This document shows positions 8,424 to 17,946 of a stretch of 64,000 nt of DNA, piece after piece. The position numbers and the translations under genes are program-made. Within the stretch, counting starts at the first letter, position 1, and every line of letters starts with the position of its first letter. The notes under the pieces are model-generated. The model did not search any database. It saw only the letters and a program-made list of their open reading frames with translations, and was not told where the DNA came from. Source of the DNA: Pseudomonadales bacterium (GTDB taxonomy: Bacteria > Pseudomonadota > Gammaproteobacteria > Pseudomonadales > Azotimanducaceae); assembly GCA_024234635.1 (NCBI GenBank), contig JACKNX010000002.1, positions 62,001 to 126,000 on the forward strand. The letters run 5' to 3'.

Positions 8424-9830
8424 TCAGAGGCTTACCGATTCGCCAGGCTCGGGAATTGTGGCGCTGGCCCCCACCTCGCGGGTCAGCCGGAACTGCAGTG
8501 CCTGCATTGCATCGAGGTCACCATGCACCAGGCATACAGGTGGCTTGCCTGGAATTGCCCTGTACCAACGGATGAGATCTTCGTAGTCGCCATGTGCCGA
8601 CAAGCCCCCGATAGTGTGCAGCTGCGCGCGCACCTCGATACTCTGGCCGTGGATGCGCACCCGTCGCGCTCCGTCGATGATGGCCCGGCCCAGACTACCC
8701 CTGGGTTGGTAGCCTGTGAACAACACATGGTGCTGCGGACCATCCAGCACGTGTCGCAGGTGGTGCAGGATGCGTCCACCGCCACACGTACCGCTGCCGG
8801 CAATGATGATGCCGCCGCCCTTCATGCGGTTGATGACCCGGGATTCTGCGGCCGTGCGGGTGAAATGCAGGTTCCGCAGCGCCGGCATGTGGTCGAACTC
8901 GCGCCGCAGTGCGTACGCTTCGTCGTCGAACAGATGGTGATGATCCCAGTAGATGTCACTGGCTTCGATGGCCAGTGGACTGTCCAGGAAAATGTGCCAG
9001 CGATCCAGGCCCCAGGCCTCGGCATGCCTGCCCAGTTGGTACAGCAGTTCCTGACTGCGGCCAACGGCAAACGCTGGCACGACGATGTGGGACTCCGCCG
9101 GGTCCGTGTCAAGGATGAGCTCACCGAGTTCGCGGATCGAGCGCTCCCGGCTCTTGTGCCGTCGGTCACCGTAGGTGGACTCCATGAGTACGAGGTCCGC
9201 GCACTCGGGACTTTCGGGATCACGAAGGATCGGTGAGTCGTACTGCCCAAGGTCACCACTGAAGACGATGCGCCGTGTCCCGCCTGCCACTTCCACAGCC
9301 AGTTCCACCACCGAAGAACCGAGAATATGGCCCGCGTCCAGGAAGCGGGCACGCAAGCCCGGCACAACCTCAAACCAGTGCGCATAGTGATGCGTCACGA
9401 AGCGGCGCAGCGTGCGCTCCACATCACGGGTGTCGAAAAGCGGGTGCGCCATGTCGCCAGTCTCGCCGTCGGCAATTGCGTGCCGCGCCCGGCTTGCCGC
9501 AATGTTGGCGGCATCACGCAACAATATTGACGCAAGTGCGGCGCTCGCCTGTTGGGCGTGGATTCGACCTCGGAATCCCCGACGCTCCAGAAGGGGCAGA
9601 CGCCCGGAATGGTCGATGTGCGCGTGGCTGAGCACGACGGCATCCACCCCGTGCGCCTCAAAGGGAAAGGGCTCATAGTTGCGGGCTTCCTGTCGGTCAT
9701 CACCCTGCACCAGACCGCAGTCGAGCAGTACCCTGTAGTCGCCCACTTCCAGCACATGGCAGGAGCCTGTGACCTCCCTGGCCGCGCCAAAAAACGTCAA
9801 GCTAATCGCTTTCTCATTTCGCATGTGCAT
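8424..9830 (-). CDS. MBL-fold, beta-CASP type RNA-processing exonuclease-like protein
   Basis: 468 residues with a metallo-beta-lactamase domain (SHAHIDHSGRLPLL motif 2, the DAGHILGSS motif 3, FSGDLGQYD motif 4) followed by a beta-CASP region (ESTYGDR, VPAFAVGRSQELLYQLG) and a C-terminal RNA-specificity segment GLSAHGDYEDLIRW and VHGD. This is the arrangement of CPSF73/RNase J-related bacterial proteins, implying zinc-dependent RNA cleavage or exonuclease activity in the cytosol. In-frame ATGs lie at 9830 and 9824; I kept the first. It diverges from the exopolysaccharide operon. Confidence 0.88.
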   Translation of the reverse strand: MHMRNEKAISLTFFGAAREVTGSCHVLEVGDYRVLLDCGLVQGDDRQEARNYEPFPFEAHGVDAVVLSHAHIDHSGRLPLLERRGFRGRIHAQQASAALASILLRDAANIAASRARHAIADGETGDMAHPLFDTRDVERTLRRFVTHHYAHWFEVVPGLRARFLDAGHILGSSVVELAVEVAGGTRRIVFSGDLGQYDSPILRDPESPECADLVLMESTYGDRRHKSRERSIRELGELILDTDPAESHIVVPAFAVGRSQELLYQLGRHAEAWGLDRWHIFLDSPLAIEASDIYWDHHHLFDDEAYALRREFDHMPALRNLHFTRTAAESRVINRMKGGGIIIAGSGTCGGGRILHHLRHVLDGPQHHVLFTGYQPRGSLGRAIIDGARRVRIHGQSIEVRAQLHTIGGLSAHGDYEDLIRWYRAIPGKPPVCLVHGDLDAMQALQFRLTREVGASATIPEPGESVSL

Positions 9831-10061
9831 CCGGGAGCATCAATACGACCAACGGGCCGTCCTCAACTGGTTCGCAACATTGGTTTATCGTGCCACTGTC
9901 TGTTTCGATGCATCAATATTACATCGCGGTCACATATCGAAACCGGCGACACCGATAGACTAGGCGCGGTAAAAGTTCAGGTAAAATTGGAAACCAATGC
10001 CGCGCGAAGGGATCCACCCGTGGCTGCGCTCCGAATACCCCGAACAACAAGGACCAAAGGC
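9831..10061. promoter_or_regulatory. Divergent intergenic region with inverted repeat before the EPS operon
   Basis: 231 bases between the MBL gene and the exopolysaccharide operon, more AT-rich than its surroundings. GTTTCGAT at 9902-9909 and ATCGAAAC at 9936-9943 form a perfect 8-base inverted repeat with arms 26 bases apart, a plausible operator. I could not find a convincing sigma-54 (GG-N10-GC) or sigma-70 promoter. ACAAGGACCAAAGG supplies the ribosome site for the operon's first gene. Confidence 0.45.
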
Positions 10062-10676
10062 ATGACGCAGATGAGTTCCGCCATTCTCACCCGCTGTATC
10101 GCACAGAGAGCGGTTGCCTTCTCGATCATCTTGATGCTGCTTGCAGGTAGTGGCCTGTCGCAGGCAGTTGAGACAGCTGCAGATTTTACAATTGATTCCT
10201 ACCGCATCCAACCAGAGGACGTTCTCGACGTATTCGTCTGGAAGGAAGAAGAACTGCAGAAAAAAGTAACCGTACGCCCGGATGGTGGCATATCCCTTCC
10301 CTTGGTGGGCAATGTCGAGGCCATGGGCAAGACGATTGCCGAACTACAAACCAACATCACGACCGCGCTGCGTGAATACATCCCGGACGCGGTAGTCACA
10401 GTTTCCATCGCCGAATTGAAAGGCATGAGAATCTACGTTTCCGGAAAGGTGTCACGCCCGGGTGAATATGAAATTGGGCGTTACATTGATGTCCTGCAGG
10501 CGCTTACGCTCGCTGGCGGACCGAACGCTTTTGCTGACGTCGATAAAATTCTGATTCAGCGCAGATCGGGCGATCGGGTTGAAGTTTTCAAATTCAACTA
10601 CAGCCAGGTACAGAAAGGGAAACATCTTGAACAAAACATCATGTTGAAACCCAACGACGTGGTGATGGTGCCATGA
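10062..10676 (+). CDS. Polysaccharide export protein (Wza-like, XrtA/PEP-CTERM-locus type)
   Basis: 204 residues from the ATG at 10062; another ATG lies at 10071. A signal peptide (hydrophobic stretch about residues 18-34) precedes YRIQPEDVLDVFVW, the Poly_export domain opening, and VTVRPDGGISLPLVGNV. One SLBB-type domain follows, with YVSGKVSRPGEYEIG and LQALTLAGGPNAFAD. It is shorter than Wza (about 380 residues), as are the export proteins of exosortase-linked EPS loci. No lipobox Cys is visible. It would form or gate the outer-membrane export channel. The stop overlaps the next start by four bases (ATGA). Confidence 0.9.
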   Translation: MTQMSSAILTRCIAQRAVAFSIILMLLAGSGLSQAVETAADFTIDSYRIQPEDVLDVFVWKEEELQKKVTVRPDGGISLPLVGNVEAMGKTIAELQTNITTALREYIPDAVVTVSIAELKGMRIYVSGKVSRPGEYEIGRYIDVLQALTLAGGPNAFADVDKILIQRRSGDRVEVFKFNYSQVQKGKHLEQNIMLKPNDVVMVP

Positions 10677-11944
10677 CCAACAGAACAACCAACCAGTTCG
10701 CGAGCGCCGAACGACGCAGTTACCGTCTTGGATTGCCGGCGCTCATGGCGTCTCTGACGCTGGCGCAACCCGCTTGCGCTGCCTGGGATGTCTATCCATT
10801 GGCAAGCCTGGAAGCAGGTTATTCGGACAATGTTCAGTTGCGGTCAAAAGGGACCGAGGAAGGAGGGAATTCCATCACCGCGGAGGGCAGCCTGGTCGTG
10901 AGAAACGCGCAGGAGACATCTAACACCACGCTTGAACTCACCGGGAAGCAAACCCACTTTTCAAGCATCAATCTGGATGATGCGACAAGTGCAACCTTGT
11001 TCCTCCACTCGTTCAAACGCGGTGAACGAGTGACCTATGGCGCCGTGGCCTCCTTTGACTCCCAGACACTGCTGCGGAATGGCGTTGTTGACCTTAGAAC
11101 CGGCGAGTTTCTCGGGTCAACCGATGCAATTCTGCAGGATGGATCATTGAGCTCCGATATATCACCCGATCCGAACCTGGACTATGGTGTGGTCGAAGAG
11201 TCCTCGCAGAGGAGCCAGATCTACATCGCGCCCTACTCCAGGTTCACACTCAGCGAGCGCACGAATCTTGACTTCACCGCCGAGTACACCGGCACTCGCT
11301 ACGACAACAAGGCACGCGCCTCCGGGATGATCGAGCGTGACACAGTAGCAGGAACCGCTCAGCTGTCGTACCAGCTTACCGAACGAAACAGGATCTCCAC
11401 TTCCGTTCGGGCCGGCCGTACGACGTCGGAAAACGAGTTCGACTTCGACCAGGTGAATCTACTGCTTGGCTGGAATCGCACCATTTCGCCGAATTCGTAC
11501 TGGTTGGTCGAAGGCGGTATCGGTCGAGCGGAAACCGACGAAAACCTGAAGGCGACGACAACGATAGTCCGGGCCGAATACTCAACGCGCACGCCGCGAA
11601 GTCGATTCAGGGCTTTTGCTGAGCGAAACACCTATCCGGCAGGTCAGGGTGATCTGGTCGTGGCCGATCGCGTTGAAGCGCAATTTCGACACCAGCTTAC
11701 CGAGAGATGGGATTGGCGCCTCATCGGGCGTGGAGAGAAGACCAATTCCGACCTCTCGGGGAACAACAGCGGCAACTACAAGTACCTGGAAGGCGAAACC
11801 TCGCTAGCCTATCAGCTTTCTCCCAATTGGGAGATTTCCGGGAAATACCGCTTTCGCTGGAGAGATCGTAACTCCGACCCGGAGAAAGCAACCGGCCATG
11901 CTGCCTACGTGGTGATTACATATGCCCCCAGGCGGCCATTCTAG
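10673..11944 (+). CDS. Outer-membrane beta-barrel protein of EPS locus (EpsL-like/PEP-CTERM-associated)
   Basis: 423 residues with a signal-like N-terminus ending near QPACAAW. The rest is alternating amphipathic beta strands: YPLASLEAGYSDNVQLRS, TLELTGKQTHF, RTNLDFTAEYTGTRYD and YKYLEGETSLAYQLSPNW. The C-terminal end, FRWRDRN...AYVVITYAPRRPF, closes with an aromatic residue as outer-membrane barrels do. The position between the export and chain-length genes matches the uncharacterised TIGR03016-type barrel of exosortase-associated EPS loci. It probably acts as an outer-membrane component of polysaccharide secretion. Coupled by ATGA to the upstream gene. Confidence 0.75.
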   Translation: MTNRTTNQFASAERRSYRLGLPALMASLTLAQPACAAWDVYPLASLEAGYSDNVQLRSKGTEEGGNSITAEGSLVVRNAQETSNTTLELTGKQTHFSSINLDDATSATLFLHSFKRGERVTYGAVASFDSQTLLRNGVVDLRTGEFLGSTDAILQDGSLSSDISPDPNLDYGVVEESSQRSQIYIAPYSRFTLSERTNLDFTAEYTGTRYDNKARASGMIERDTVAGTAQLSYQLTERNRISTSVRAGRTTSENEFDFDQVNLLLGWNRTISPNSYWLVEGGIGRAETDENLKATTTIVRAEYSTRTPRSRFRAFAERNTYPAGQGDLVVADRVEAQFRHQLTERWDWRLIGRGEKTNSDLSGNNSGNYKYLEGETSLAYQLSPNWEISGKYRFRWRDRNSDPEKATGHAAYVVITYAPRRPF

Positions 11945-11978
11945 CTAAATCAAAATGTCGGCAAGGGAATAGAGAGAC

Positions 11979-13571
11979 GTGATCGCCAACGAAGAACCGA
12001 ATATCAGCGACTATCTGCAGGTCCTGAAGCGCCGCCGGCTCCTGTTTATAACAACAGGTTCTCTCGTGCTTCTGGCCGCAGTACTTCTCGCCTTTCTGCT
12101 GCCGCCTCGATTCCGGTCCGAGGCAACCTTGCTGATTGAACGGCAGACCATTCCTTATGGCCTCGTTAAATCAACGGTAACCGGCTTCGTACAGGAGCGG
12201 ATACAGCAAATCACGCAGGAAATCCTTACCTACGACAATCTGCTGAAACTATCGCGCAAACACGAACTCTACACGGACGAACTGGCGACCGTGCCAGGAG
12301 AAGTCGCACGGAAGATGCGCAAGGATTTCGCCGTCGAAATGCTCGACGTGAAGGCCACGGACCCCAACGAAGCCGGGGAGCGCCGTGCAGCGATTGCCTT
12401 TACCGTGGCTTTCTATGCGGACAACCCCAAAACTGCCCGGGATGTCACCCAGGAGCTTGCCGAAAGGTACCTTGAGGAAAACGAAAAGCAGCGACGCGAA
12501 CAGGCACAGAAGGTCAGATCCTTTCTCGAGGAAGAAGCCAATAAACTGTCGCAGGAAATTGAAGCTCTTGAAGCAAGAATTGCACAGTTCAAGACGTCTG
12601 AACTGAACAGTCTGCCGGAGGTGGCGGCGCTCAACCGGTCGCTGTATGAGAAAACCGAAGAGCAGATCGACAGGACGCGGGATCGCATACGGGAACTCGA
12701 GAGTCGTGTGGAAGCAACCGGCGGTGAGCTGGCAGTAACTCCCATGTTCAACGATGTCAGGACTGAGGAAGGTCAGGTCATCCTGAGCTCACAGGATCGG
12801 ATGAATTCGCTGGTTGCGCAGTACCTTCGCGCGACGTCACGCTATTCCGCCAAACATCCCGACGTCATCCGTTTATCCCGGGAGATCCGCGCGCTTGCTG
12901 AACAGACAGGATCCGCAGGGCGAACGGATGAACTGATGGAAGAACTCATTCGCCAGCAGGAAGCGCTTCGCCAGGCACAACAGAAGTACGGCCCGGACCA
13001 CCCCGACGTGAAACGCCTGCAGAGCTCTGTGGCGTCACTCGAGGGCGGCTTCCAGAAGGCACTGACGACGGCATCTGAAGAACAGGCTGCATCGCAACCT
13101 GACAATCCGCGCTACGTATCGCTGCAATCGCAACTCTCCGGTTTCCAGAGCTCTCTGTCCGCGGAACGCGCCAAACTGATCCGTTACGAGAACAAGCTGG
13201 AAGAGTACGAATCCCGACTGAATTCCAGCCCTCTCGTGGAGAGCGAATACAGCAATCTCACGCGTGAGATGCAGTCCAAGACGATGAAGTACAATGAGCT
13301 CAAAAACAAGATCATCGAAGCCAGGTTCGCACAGCAACTGGAATCCAGCGAAACGGGTGAGCGCTTTTCGTTGACGAGCCCGGCATTTCTCCCATCGCTG
13401 CCGGATAGTCCGAATCGAATTGGCATCCTGATTCTGGGTGTGCTGCTGGCCGGACTGCTCGCCGTGGTCGCGATTGCCGTCGCCGAATTTTTCGATGATG
13501 CCATCCACGATTCCCGAGCAGTGACAAACCTGTTCGGCACACCTCCTCTTGTTGTAATACCGAAATTCTGA
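11979..13571 (+). CDS. Polysaccharide chain-length determinant (Wzz/GumC family)
   Basis: 530 residues from a GTG preceded by AAGGGAATAGAGAG. The N-terminal Wzz domain starts ISDYLQVLKRRR, followed by a transmembrane helix at about 22-40. A long periplasmic coiled-coil region rich in Glu, Gln and Arg follows (about 160-430). A second transmembrane helix near 485-505 precedes a short cytoplasmic end. There is no fused kinase domain; the kinase is encoded separately seven bases downstream, as in GumC/EpsG-type arrangements. It is an inner-membrane polysaccharide co-polymerase that sets chain length and contacts the export channel. The size and gene order fit the PEP-CTERM-locus subfamily. Confidence 0.92.
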   Translation: MIANEEPNISDYLQVLKRRRLLFITTGSLVLLAAVLLAFLLPPRFRSEATLLIERQTIPYGLVKSTVTGFVQERIQQITQEILTYDNLLKLSRKHELYTDELATVPGEVARKMRKDFAVEMLDVKATDPNEAGERRAAIAFTVAFYADNPKTARDVTQELAERYLEENEKQRREQAQKVRSFLEEEANKLSQEIEALEARIAQFKTSELNSLPEVAALNRSLYEKTEEQIDRTRDRIRELESRVEATGGELAVTPMFNDVRTEEGQVILSSQDRMNSLVAQYLRATSRYSAKHPDVIRLSREIRALAEQTGSAGRTDELMEELIRQQEALRQAQQKYGPDHPDVKRLQSSVASLEGGFQKALTTASEEQAASQPDNPRYVSLQSQLSGFQSSLSAERAKLIRYENKLEEYESRLNSSPLVESEYSNLTREMQSKTMKYNELKNKIIEARFAQQLESSETGERFSLTSPAFLPSLPDSPNRIGILILGVLLAGLLAVVAIAVAEFFDDAIHDSRAVTNLFGTPPLVVIPKF

Positions 13572-13578
13572 CTTACCG

Positions 13579-14442
13579 ATGATGCAGGCAGGCAATACTA
13601 AGATGGATCACCTTCGAAAAGCGCTTGAAAAGGCCGACGCGTCATCAACTACGGTACGGGACTGGATGCAGCCAGTGGGGAACGCCGTACGCGACACCCA
13701 GCCTTCCAGAGTGGAAGTCAAGCCGACGCAGGTCATTCACCCTGATTCGGACATCGCCGGAAACCCGCACCTGATCGGCTTTTCCAACAAGAACACCGTG
13801 ATCTTGGATCGCTATCGCTTGCTGCGAACCCGGATGCAGCAGGCGATGAAGAAGAACAACTGGTCAATCGTCAGCGTTACGAGTTCCACACCGGAAGCAG
13901 GCAAGACGTTGACGACGTTAAACCTTGGGCTGACGTTCGCAATGACCGAGACACAAAAAGTCATCGTACTGGATGCCGATCTGCGGAAGCCGAGTACGGC
14001 GGCAATGCTGGGCCTTTCGCCGGAGAAAGGTCTGGTGGACTATTTGAACGGAACGGCAGATCTGCACGACGTACTGTTCCAGCCATCCGGTTACGGCGGC
14101 ATCTCCATTATTCCAGCAGCCGGCAAGAACCAGGCAAAAAATCCCAGCGAACTCCTGAAATCCTCAAGGTTCGATACGCTGATGAAGACCCTGCGTACGA
14201 GCGGCGCCATCATCCTGGTCGATACGCCGCCACTGCAGGTTGGCGACGATGTGCTGACAATTTCCCAACACACCGATTGCCTGCTCCTGATTATCGAGGA
14301 AGGTAAGACAACATCACAGGATCTCAAGGATGCAAAGCGTCTCCTGAGCAACCACAACCTGATCGGTACAGTCCTCAACAAGTCTGAGGCACAACCAAAG
14401 CGATTCCAGTCCTACTACGCATCCAGTGAGACGCAGAATTAA
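13579..14442 (+). CDS. CpsD/CapB-family tyrosine-protein kinase (BY-kinase)
   Basis: 287 residues. Walker A SSTPEAGKTL is at about 102-111, the BY-kinase Walker A' VIVLDADLRKP at about 128-138, and Walker B IILVDTPP at about 211-218. The C-terminus carries only SYYAS, not the long Tyr cluster of Wzc. As a soluble partner it would phosphorylate itself and be activated by the chain-length protein encoded seven bases upstream, cycling polymer length and export. ATGs at 13579, 13582 and 13603 are possible. The third has the better ribosome-site spacing (GGCAGGC), so the true protein may be eight residues shorter. Confidence 0.9.
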   Translation: MMQAGNTKMDHLRKALEKADASSTTVRDWMQPVGNAVRDTQPSRVEVKPTQVIHPDSDIAGNPHLIGFSNKNTVILDRYRLLRTRMQQAMKKNNWSIVSVTSSTPEAGKTLTTLNLGLTFAMTETQKVIVLDADLRKPSTAAMLGLSPEKGLVDYLNGTADLHDVLFQPSGYGGISIIPAAGKNQAKNPSELLKSSRFDTLMKTLRTSGAIILVDTPPLQVGDDVLTISQHTDCLLLIIEEGKTTSQDLKDAKRLLSNHNLIGTVLNKSEAQPKRFQSYYASSETQN

Positions 14443-14467
14443 TCGAACACACAGTTGGTGAATCAAG

Positions 14468-15436
14468 ATGTACCAGCATTTCTACAATTTCACCCGACCA
14501 CCGTTCGATAATATTCCGGACCCGGGTTTTCTCTACCTCAGCCCGCAGCACGAACGTGTGCTTTCGGTGCTGAAATACGCCCTTCTTTCCCGAACGGGCT
14601 TCTGCGTGATAACGGGGAACGTAGGTGCGGGAAAAACCACCCTGGTTCGGAGCATCCTGTACGATCTCGGGCGTTCCACGGTCGTTGGACTGGTTTCAAA
14701 CACCCAGTGTGACTCTTTCGAAGAGCTGATGCGCTGGATACTCCTGTCTTTCAACCTTGAGTACCGAAACAAGGACAAGGTTGAAATGTACGACGACCTA
14801 GTCCAGTTTCTGATCCGACAGAATGAGAAAGGCAATTTCGTCACGCTCATTATCGACGAAGCGCAACATCTGGACATGCGCGTCCTTGAGCAACTCAGGA
14901 TGCTGTCCAACGTCAATACCGAAAGAGGGCAATTACTGCAGATCGTCCTGGTAGGCCAGCCCGAGCTCTCCGATTTGCTGAGAAAGCCAGAGATTCAGCA
15001 ATTTGCCCAGCGCATTTCCTACGATCACTTCCTCGGCCCACTGGAGTCCGCGGAGATCACCGAGCGATACGTTCGCCATCGTTTGTCCGCCGTGTCGGAT
15101 AGGGACGATATATTCGAGCCCAATACCTACGCGCTGATCCACAAAGCAAGTGGCGGAATTCCCCGGCTGATCAATATGATCTGTGATACATCTCTGGTGT
15201 ATGGCTTCGCCGAAGAGTTGCAGACCATCCCGCTGAGGATCATCGAACAGGTCCTGGCGGACAAAAGGATGGGGCTGGCGCCATTGCAGCGGGATCCCGT
15301 AGAGACTTCAGCGGAACTACCGGTGAACACCAACCTGAATACCATTGCGCCGGTAGCCGCCAAGCCACGGCATCGAACTACCGCAAGCCTCGCAGACTCG
15401 ATCATCGAACGCGCCATGGCGAGAAAAGCCGAGTAG
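14468..15436 (+). CDS. ExeA/GspA-like AAA ATPase of EPS locus (XrtA-associated)
   Basis: 322 residues opening MYQHFYNFTRPPFDNIPDP, the typical ExeA-like N-terminus. Walker A GNVGAGKTTL is at about 50-59, Walker B VTLIIDEAQHLD near 118, and a sensor region VLVGQPELSDLL follows. The arginine- and proline-rich tail lacks the peptidoglycan-binding domain found in ExeA. ATPases of this type are the usual fifth gene of exosortase-linked EPS loci and are also related to MshM of MSHA pilus loci. Here the position after the BY-kinase favours the EPS role. It is the last gene of the operon; no gene follows on this strand for 5 kb. Confidence 0.85.
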   Translation: MYQHFYNFTRPPFDNIPDPGFLYLSPQHERVLSVLKYALLSRTGFCVITGNVGAGKTTLVRSILYDLGRSTVVGLVSNTQCDSFEELMRWILLSFNLEYRNKDKVEMYDDLVQFLIRQNEKGNFVTLIIDEAQHLDMRVLEQLRMLSNVNTERGQLLQIVLVGQPELSDLLRKPEIQQFAQRISYDHFLGPLESAEITERYVRHRLSAVSDRDDIFEPNTYALIHKASGGIPRLINMICDTSLVYGFAEELQTIPLRIIEQVLADKRMGLAPLQRDPVETSAELPVNTNLNTIAPVAAKPRHRTTASLADSIIERAMARKAE

Positions 15437-15848
15437 ACCACTGTCTTCAAACGCGACGTGCAGACTTTCGTCTACGCCTCCCACTCCCACGAGGACAGGA
15501 GACTAGGAGTCGGTCAATCGCAAGCGCTTACAGTCAAGCCTTCGCCATGCGCTACAGGAAGGAGATTAGCCCAGACCGGGCGGTCTACGACCACACACGC
15601 AGATCCGTAACCATGCCTGCGCCTGCCCGCGCACTCGAGAGATGTTGAAGAGTGGTGGAATGGAAAGAGGATGCGAAGCCCGCCAAGGACGTCGACCGTT
15701 CGCGGAGAGCGGCCTCTGATATGGCGGAGCGAGCCTCTATCAGCACGGTGCTTCTTCGGGTCCGGTAGCCTGCCCTACCCGTACCGTCTGCACAGAAAAA
15801 GCGATCGGCATGGAAAGCAGGTCAACCTTGGCCTGCCAACGATGCCCA
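15437..15848. other. 412-base stretch without a recognisable gene
   Basis: This separates the EPS ATPase from the oppositely oriented acyltransferase. All six frames are broken or low in family resemblance. I see no tRNA, insertion-sequence end or strong hairpin with a T-run. In related loci a polysaccharide deacetylase usually follows the ATPase. A short VYASHSHED reading near 15470 recalls deacetylase motifs but is too short to call a relic. Confidence 0.5.
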
Positions 15849-17716
15849 TCACTTGGGCTCGCCAAGGGACAACAACTCTGACGCGGGCTCACCTGTCAAC
15901 GCATTGGCGACATAACGCGCACCCGATTGCGACAAGTGCTCGCCATCGTAGGCAATCAAGGTACGCGCATCAGCAAACACGGGGCACTTGTCCCCATGAC
16001 ACAGTGTGTCAATCAGATTAAGGAACATGTGCTTTGGAATCTTCTCAACCAAAAGCTCGTTGACGCGCAACGTCCTTTCCATCGGAGCCTGCAGCAGTTG
16101 CTGGCGCTTTTCGGGTGCCATTCGCAGGAACCGAAGGATATCAATCTCACCAAACCCTTTCGGACCTACCACGATAATCTGACCCGGAGTCAGGGTCTGA
16201 GTTTTTCGAGCGACTCAGCCAGGCGTTCGACCTCCCAATCCGACCAGTACGACGCTAGGAATACCCTGTCAGCCTCCGCCAATCGACGGAGCAGCGAGGG
16301 ATCGTCGTATCGCCGTTCACTCTGGCATTGCCTGTGCAGAATCTCCGAACGATAGCGCGACAGGTCTTCCTCTGTAATCAGATTCCCGCACCCGGGCCGC
16401 ACATAGAAAGTCGACACATCCAGGTTATCCGCCCACCTGCTCTCGCCGAGAACATTTGTGAAATCCTGAGCAAAGCTGTCTCCGATCACCAGCGTCCTGA
16501 GGCGTTCGCCCGAGACGTCCCAGTCCCTGTTCTGCAGTTCGGTAAACCTTGCCATGACGTACTGACCCGACGTGGTAGTGTCAAGGCTTGCCAGCCAACG
16601 ATCATCCTCTGAATAGCGACCAAGAAAGCCTTTCTGGTGGACGATACCTGCCGCAACAACAAGCAGAACAAGGAACATCACCCCAAGGGTTGTTGTCAGG
16701 GCACGCAGGCTCATTCGCCGTGCGTCCCGAAAAGGCGCTTCCAGATACTTCCAGCTCCCCCATCCTGCTGCCACGGAAGCAACCAGACAACCCAACATCA
16801 CCGGCATCGAGTCGATATCCGCCGCACGGGCAAGCGCGAGCAGCGGCTGATGCCAGAGGTATATGCTGTAGCTCGCGAGCCCAACGATGACCACCGGCCG
16901 AAGTCCAAGCAAACGGCCAACCAGATTGGAAGGCGCACTGAACAGGATAATCAACGCGGTACCAACCGTTGGGATCAGCCCGTAAAGAGACGGAAAGGGT
17001 GTTTGTCGGCCGAATGTGACAAACGCATAGACGAGCATGCCTGCTCCGATAGCCGAAAGCCACGGATTGGGCAACAACTGCTTACGGATCAGCACCATCG
17101 AACAGACGGCACCGATCATCAGTTCCCAGGCGCGGGTCGGCAACAGGTAATAGTTGGCGTAAATCGATACCCGCGACATGTACTCCGCAAGCATCAGGCT
17201 TATCGATCCCACGGCTATCAGAGAGGCCAGGAACAGACCACGACTTCTCGGGACCAACAGCACCGCCAGTATCGGGAATAGAATGTAATACTGTTCCTCA
17301 ACCGCAAGACTCCAGGTGTGCAGGAGCGGCGCCTTCTCGAGGTCTTCGGTGAAATATCCCCCCTGTTTCCAGAAGAAGATGTTCGACACGAAACTGACTA
17401 CGGAAAGAATGCTGAAACCGAAATCCAGAAGCTGCGAAGGTAGGAGAACGGTGAAAGCCAAAGGCGTGGTGACCAGGACTACCAGAAACAGCGCCGGCAA
17501 AATACGCCGAGCACGACGCTCGTAAAACCTCGCTATCGAATAGCGACCTGCTTCGATGTCGTTGACGATAATCGTCGTGATGAGATAGCCGCTAATGACG
17601 AAAAAAACATCGACGCCCAGAAAGCCGCCATCGAAACCCTGTAATCCAGCGTGAAACAGCAGGACAGGAAGAACCGCAACCGCTCGCAGTCCATCTATTT
17701 CTTTTCTGTAGTCCAA
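15849..17716 (-). pseudogene. Acyltransferase-3/SGNH (OafA-like) gene with a single-base frameshift
   Basis: Two adjacent minus-strand frames together make one complete O-acetyltransferase. The first (17716-16190) starts MDYRKEIDGLRAVAVLPVLL with the acyltransferase-3 helices (GGFLGVDVFFVISGYL, RRARRILPAL, HTWSLAVEEQYYILFP) and enters the SGNH domain at VIGDSF (about residues 410-415). It stops after LEKLRP. The second (to 15849) resumes IIVVGPKGFGE and ends with the DGEHLSQSG Asp-His motif of SGNH proteins. A -1 shift at the run of five As (T5 on the plus strand, 16202-16206) restores one frame (LEKTQTLTPGQ). Either one A was lost, or the ribosome slips on the AAA codon. Intact, it would acetylate a surface glycan. 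Confidence 0.8.
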
Positions 17717-17946
17717 AATGCGCTTCTCTGCAAATTGTGCAATCGGGACCCGGAGACGTAGTCACGCAGTGACGTTCATTCACGCATCGCATGCTACGCG
17801 TAACGGTGAGACGCGTCCGCGAAGCACGCCACCATTACCATGCGGAAAACAACGACACGCTGGTCCGGCGAAGCCCCTGACGTCACGGTTCGTGCCATTC
17901 GAATTCGGGACATACCGTTTCCTTTTCCCAGCGCCTCCGCGATCAG

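Noticed and set aside
9868..9890. Possible sigma-54 promoter before the EPS operon
   Set aside because: GG-N10 is followed by TG instead of GC and the rest of the consensus is missing.
15460..15530. Possible relic of a polysaccharide deacetylase (VYASHSHED reading)
   Set aside because: Only a few residues recall the NodB-type His motif, and flanking sequence in that frame does not support it.
16190..17716. Treating the acyltransferase as a complete shorter protein
   Set aside because: It stops in the middle of the SGNH domain and the missing end, with the DxxH motif, is present in the next frame.
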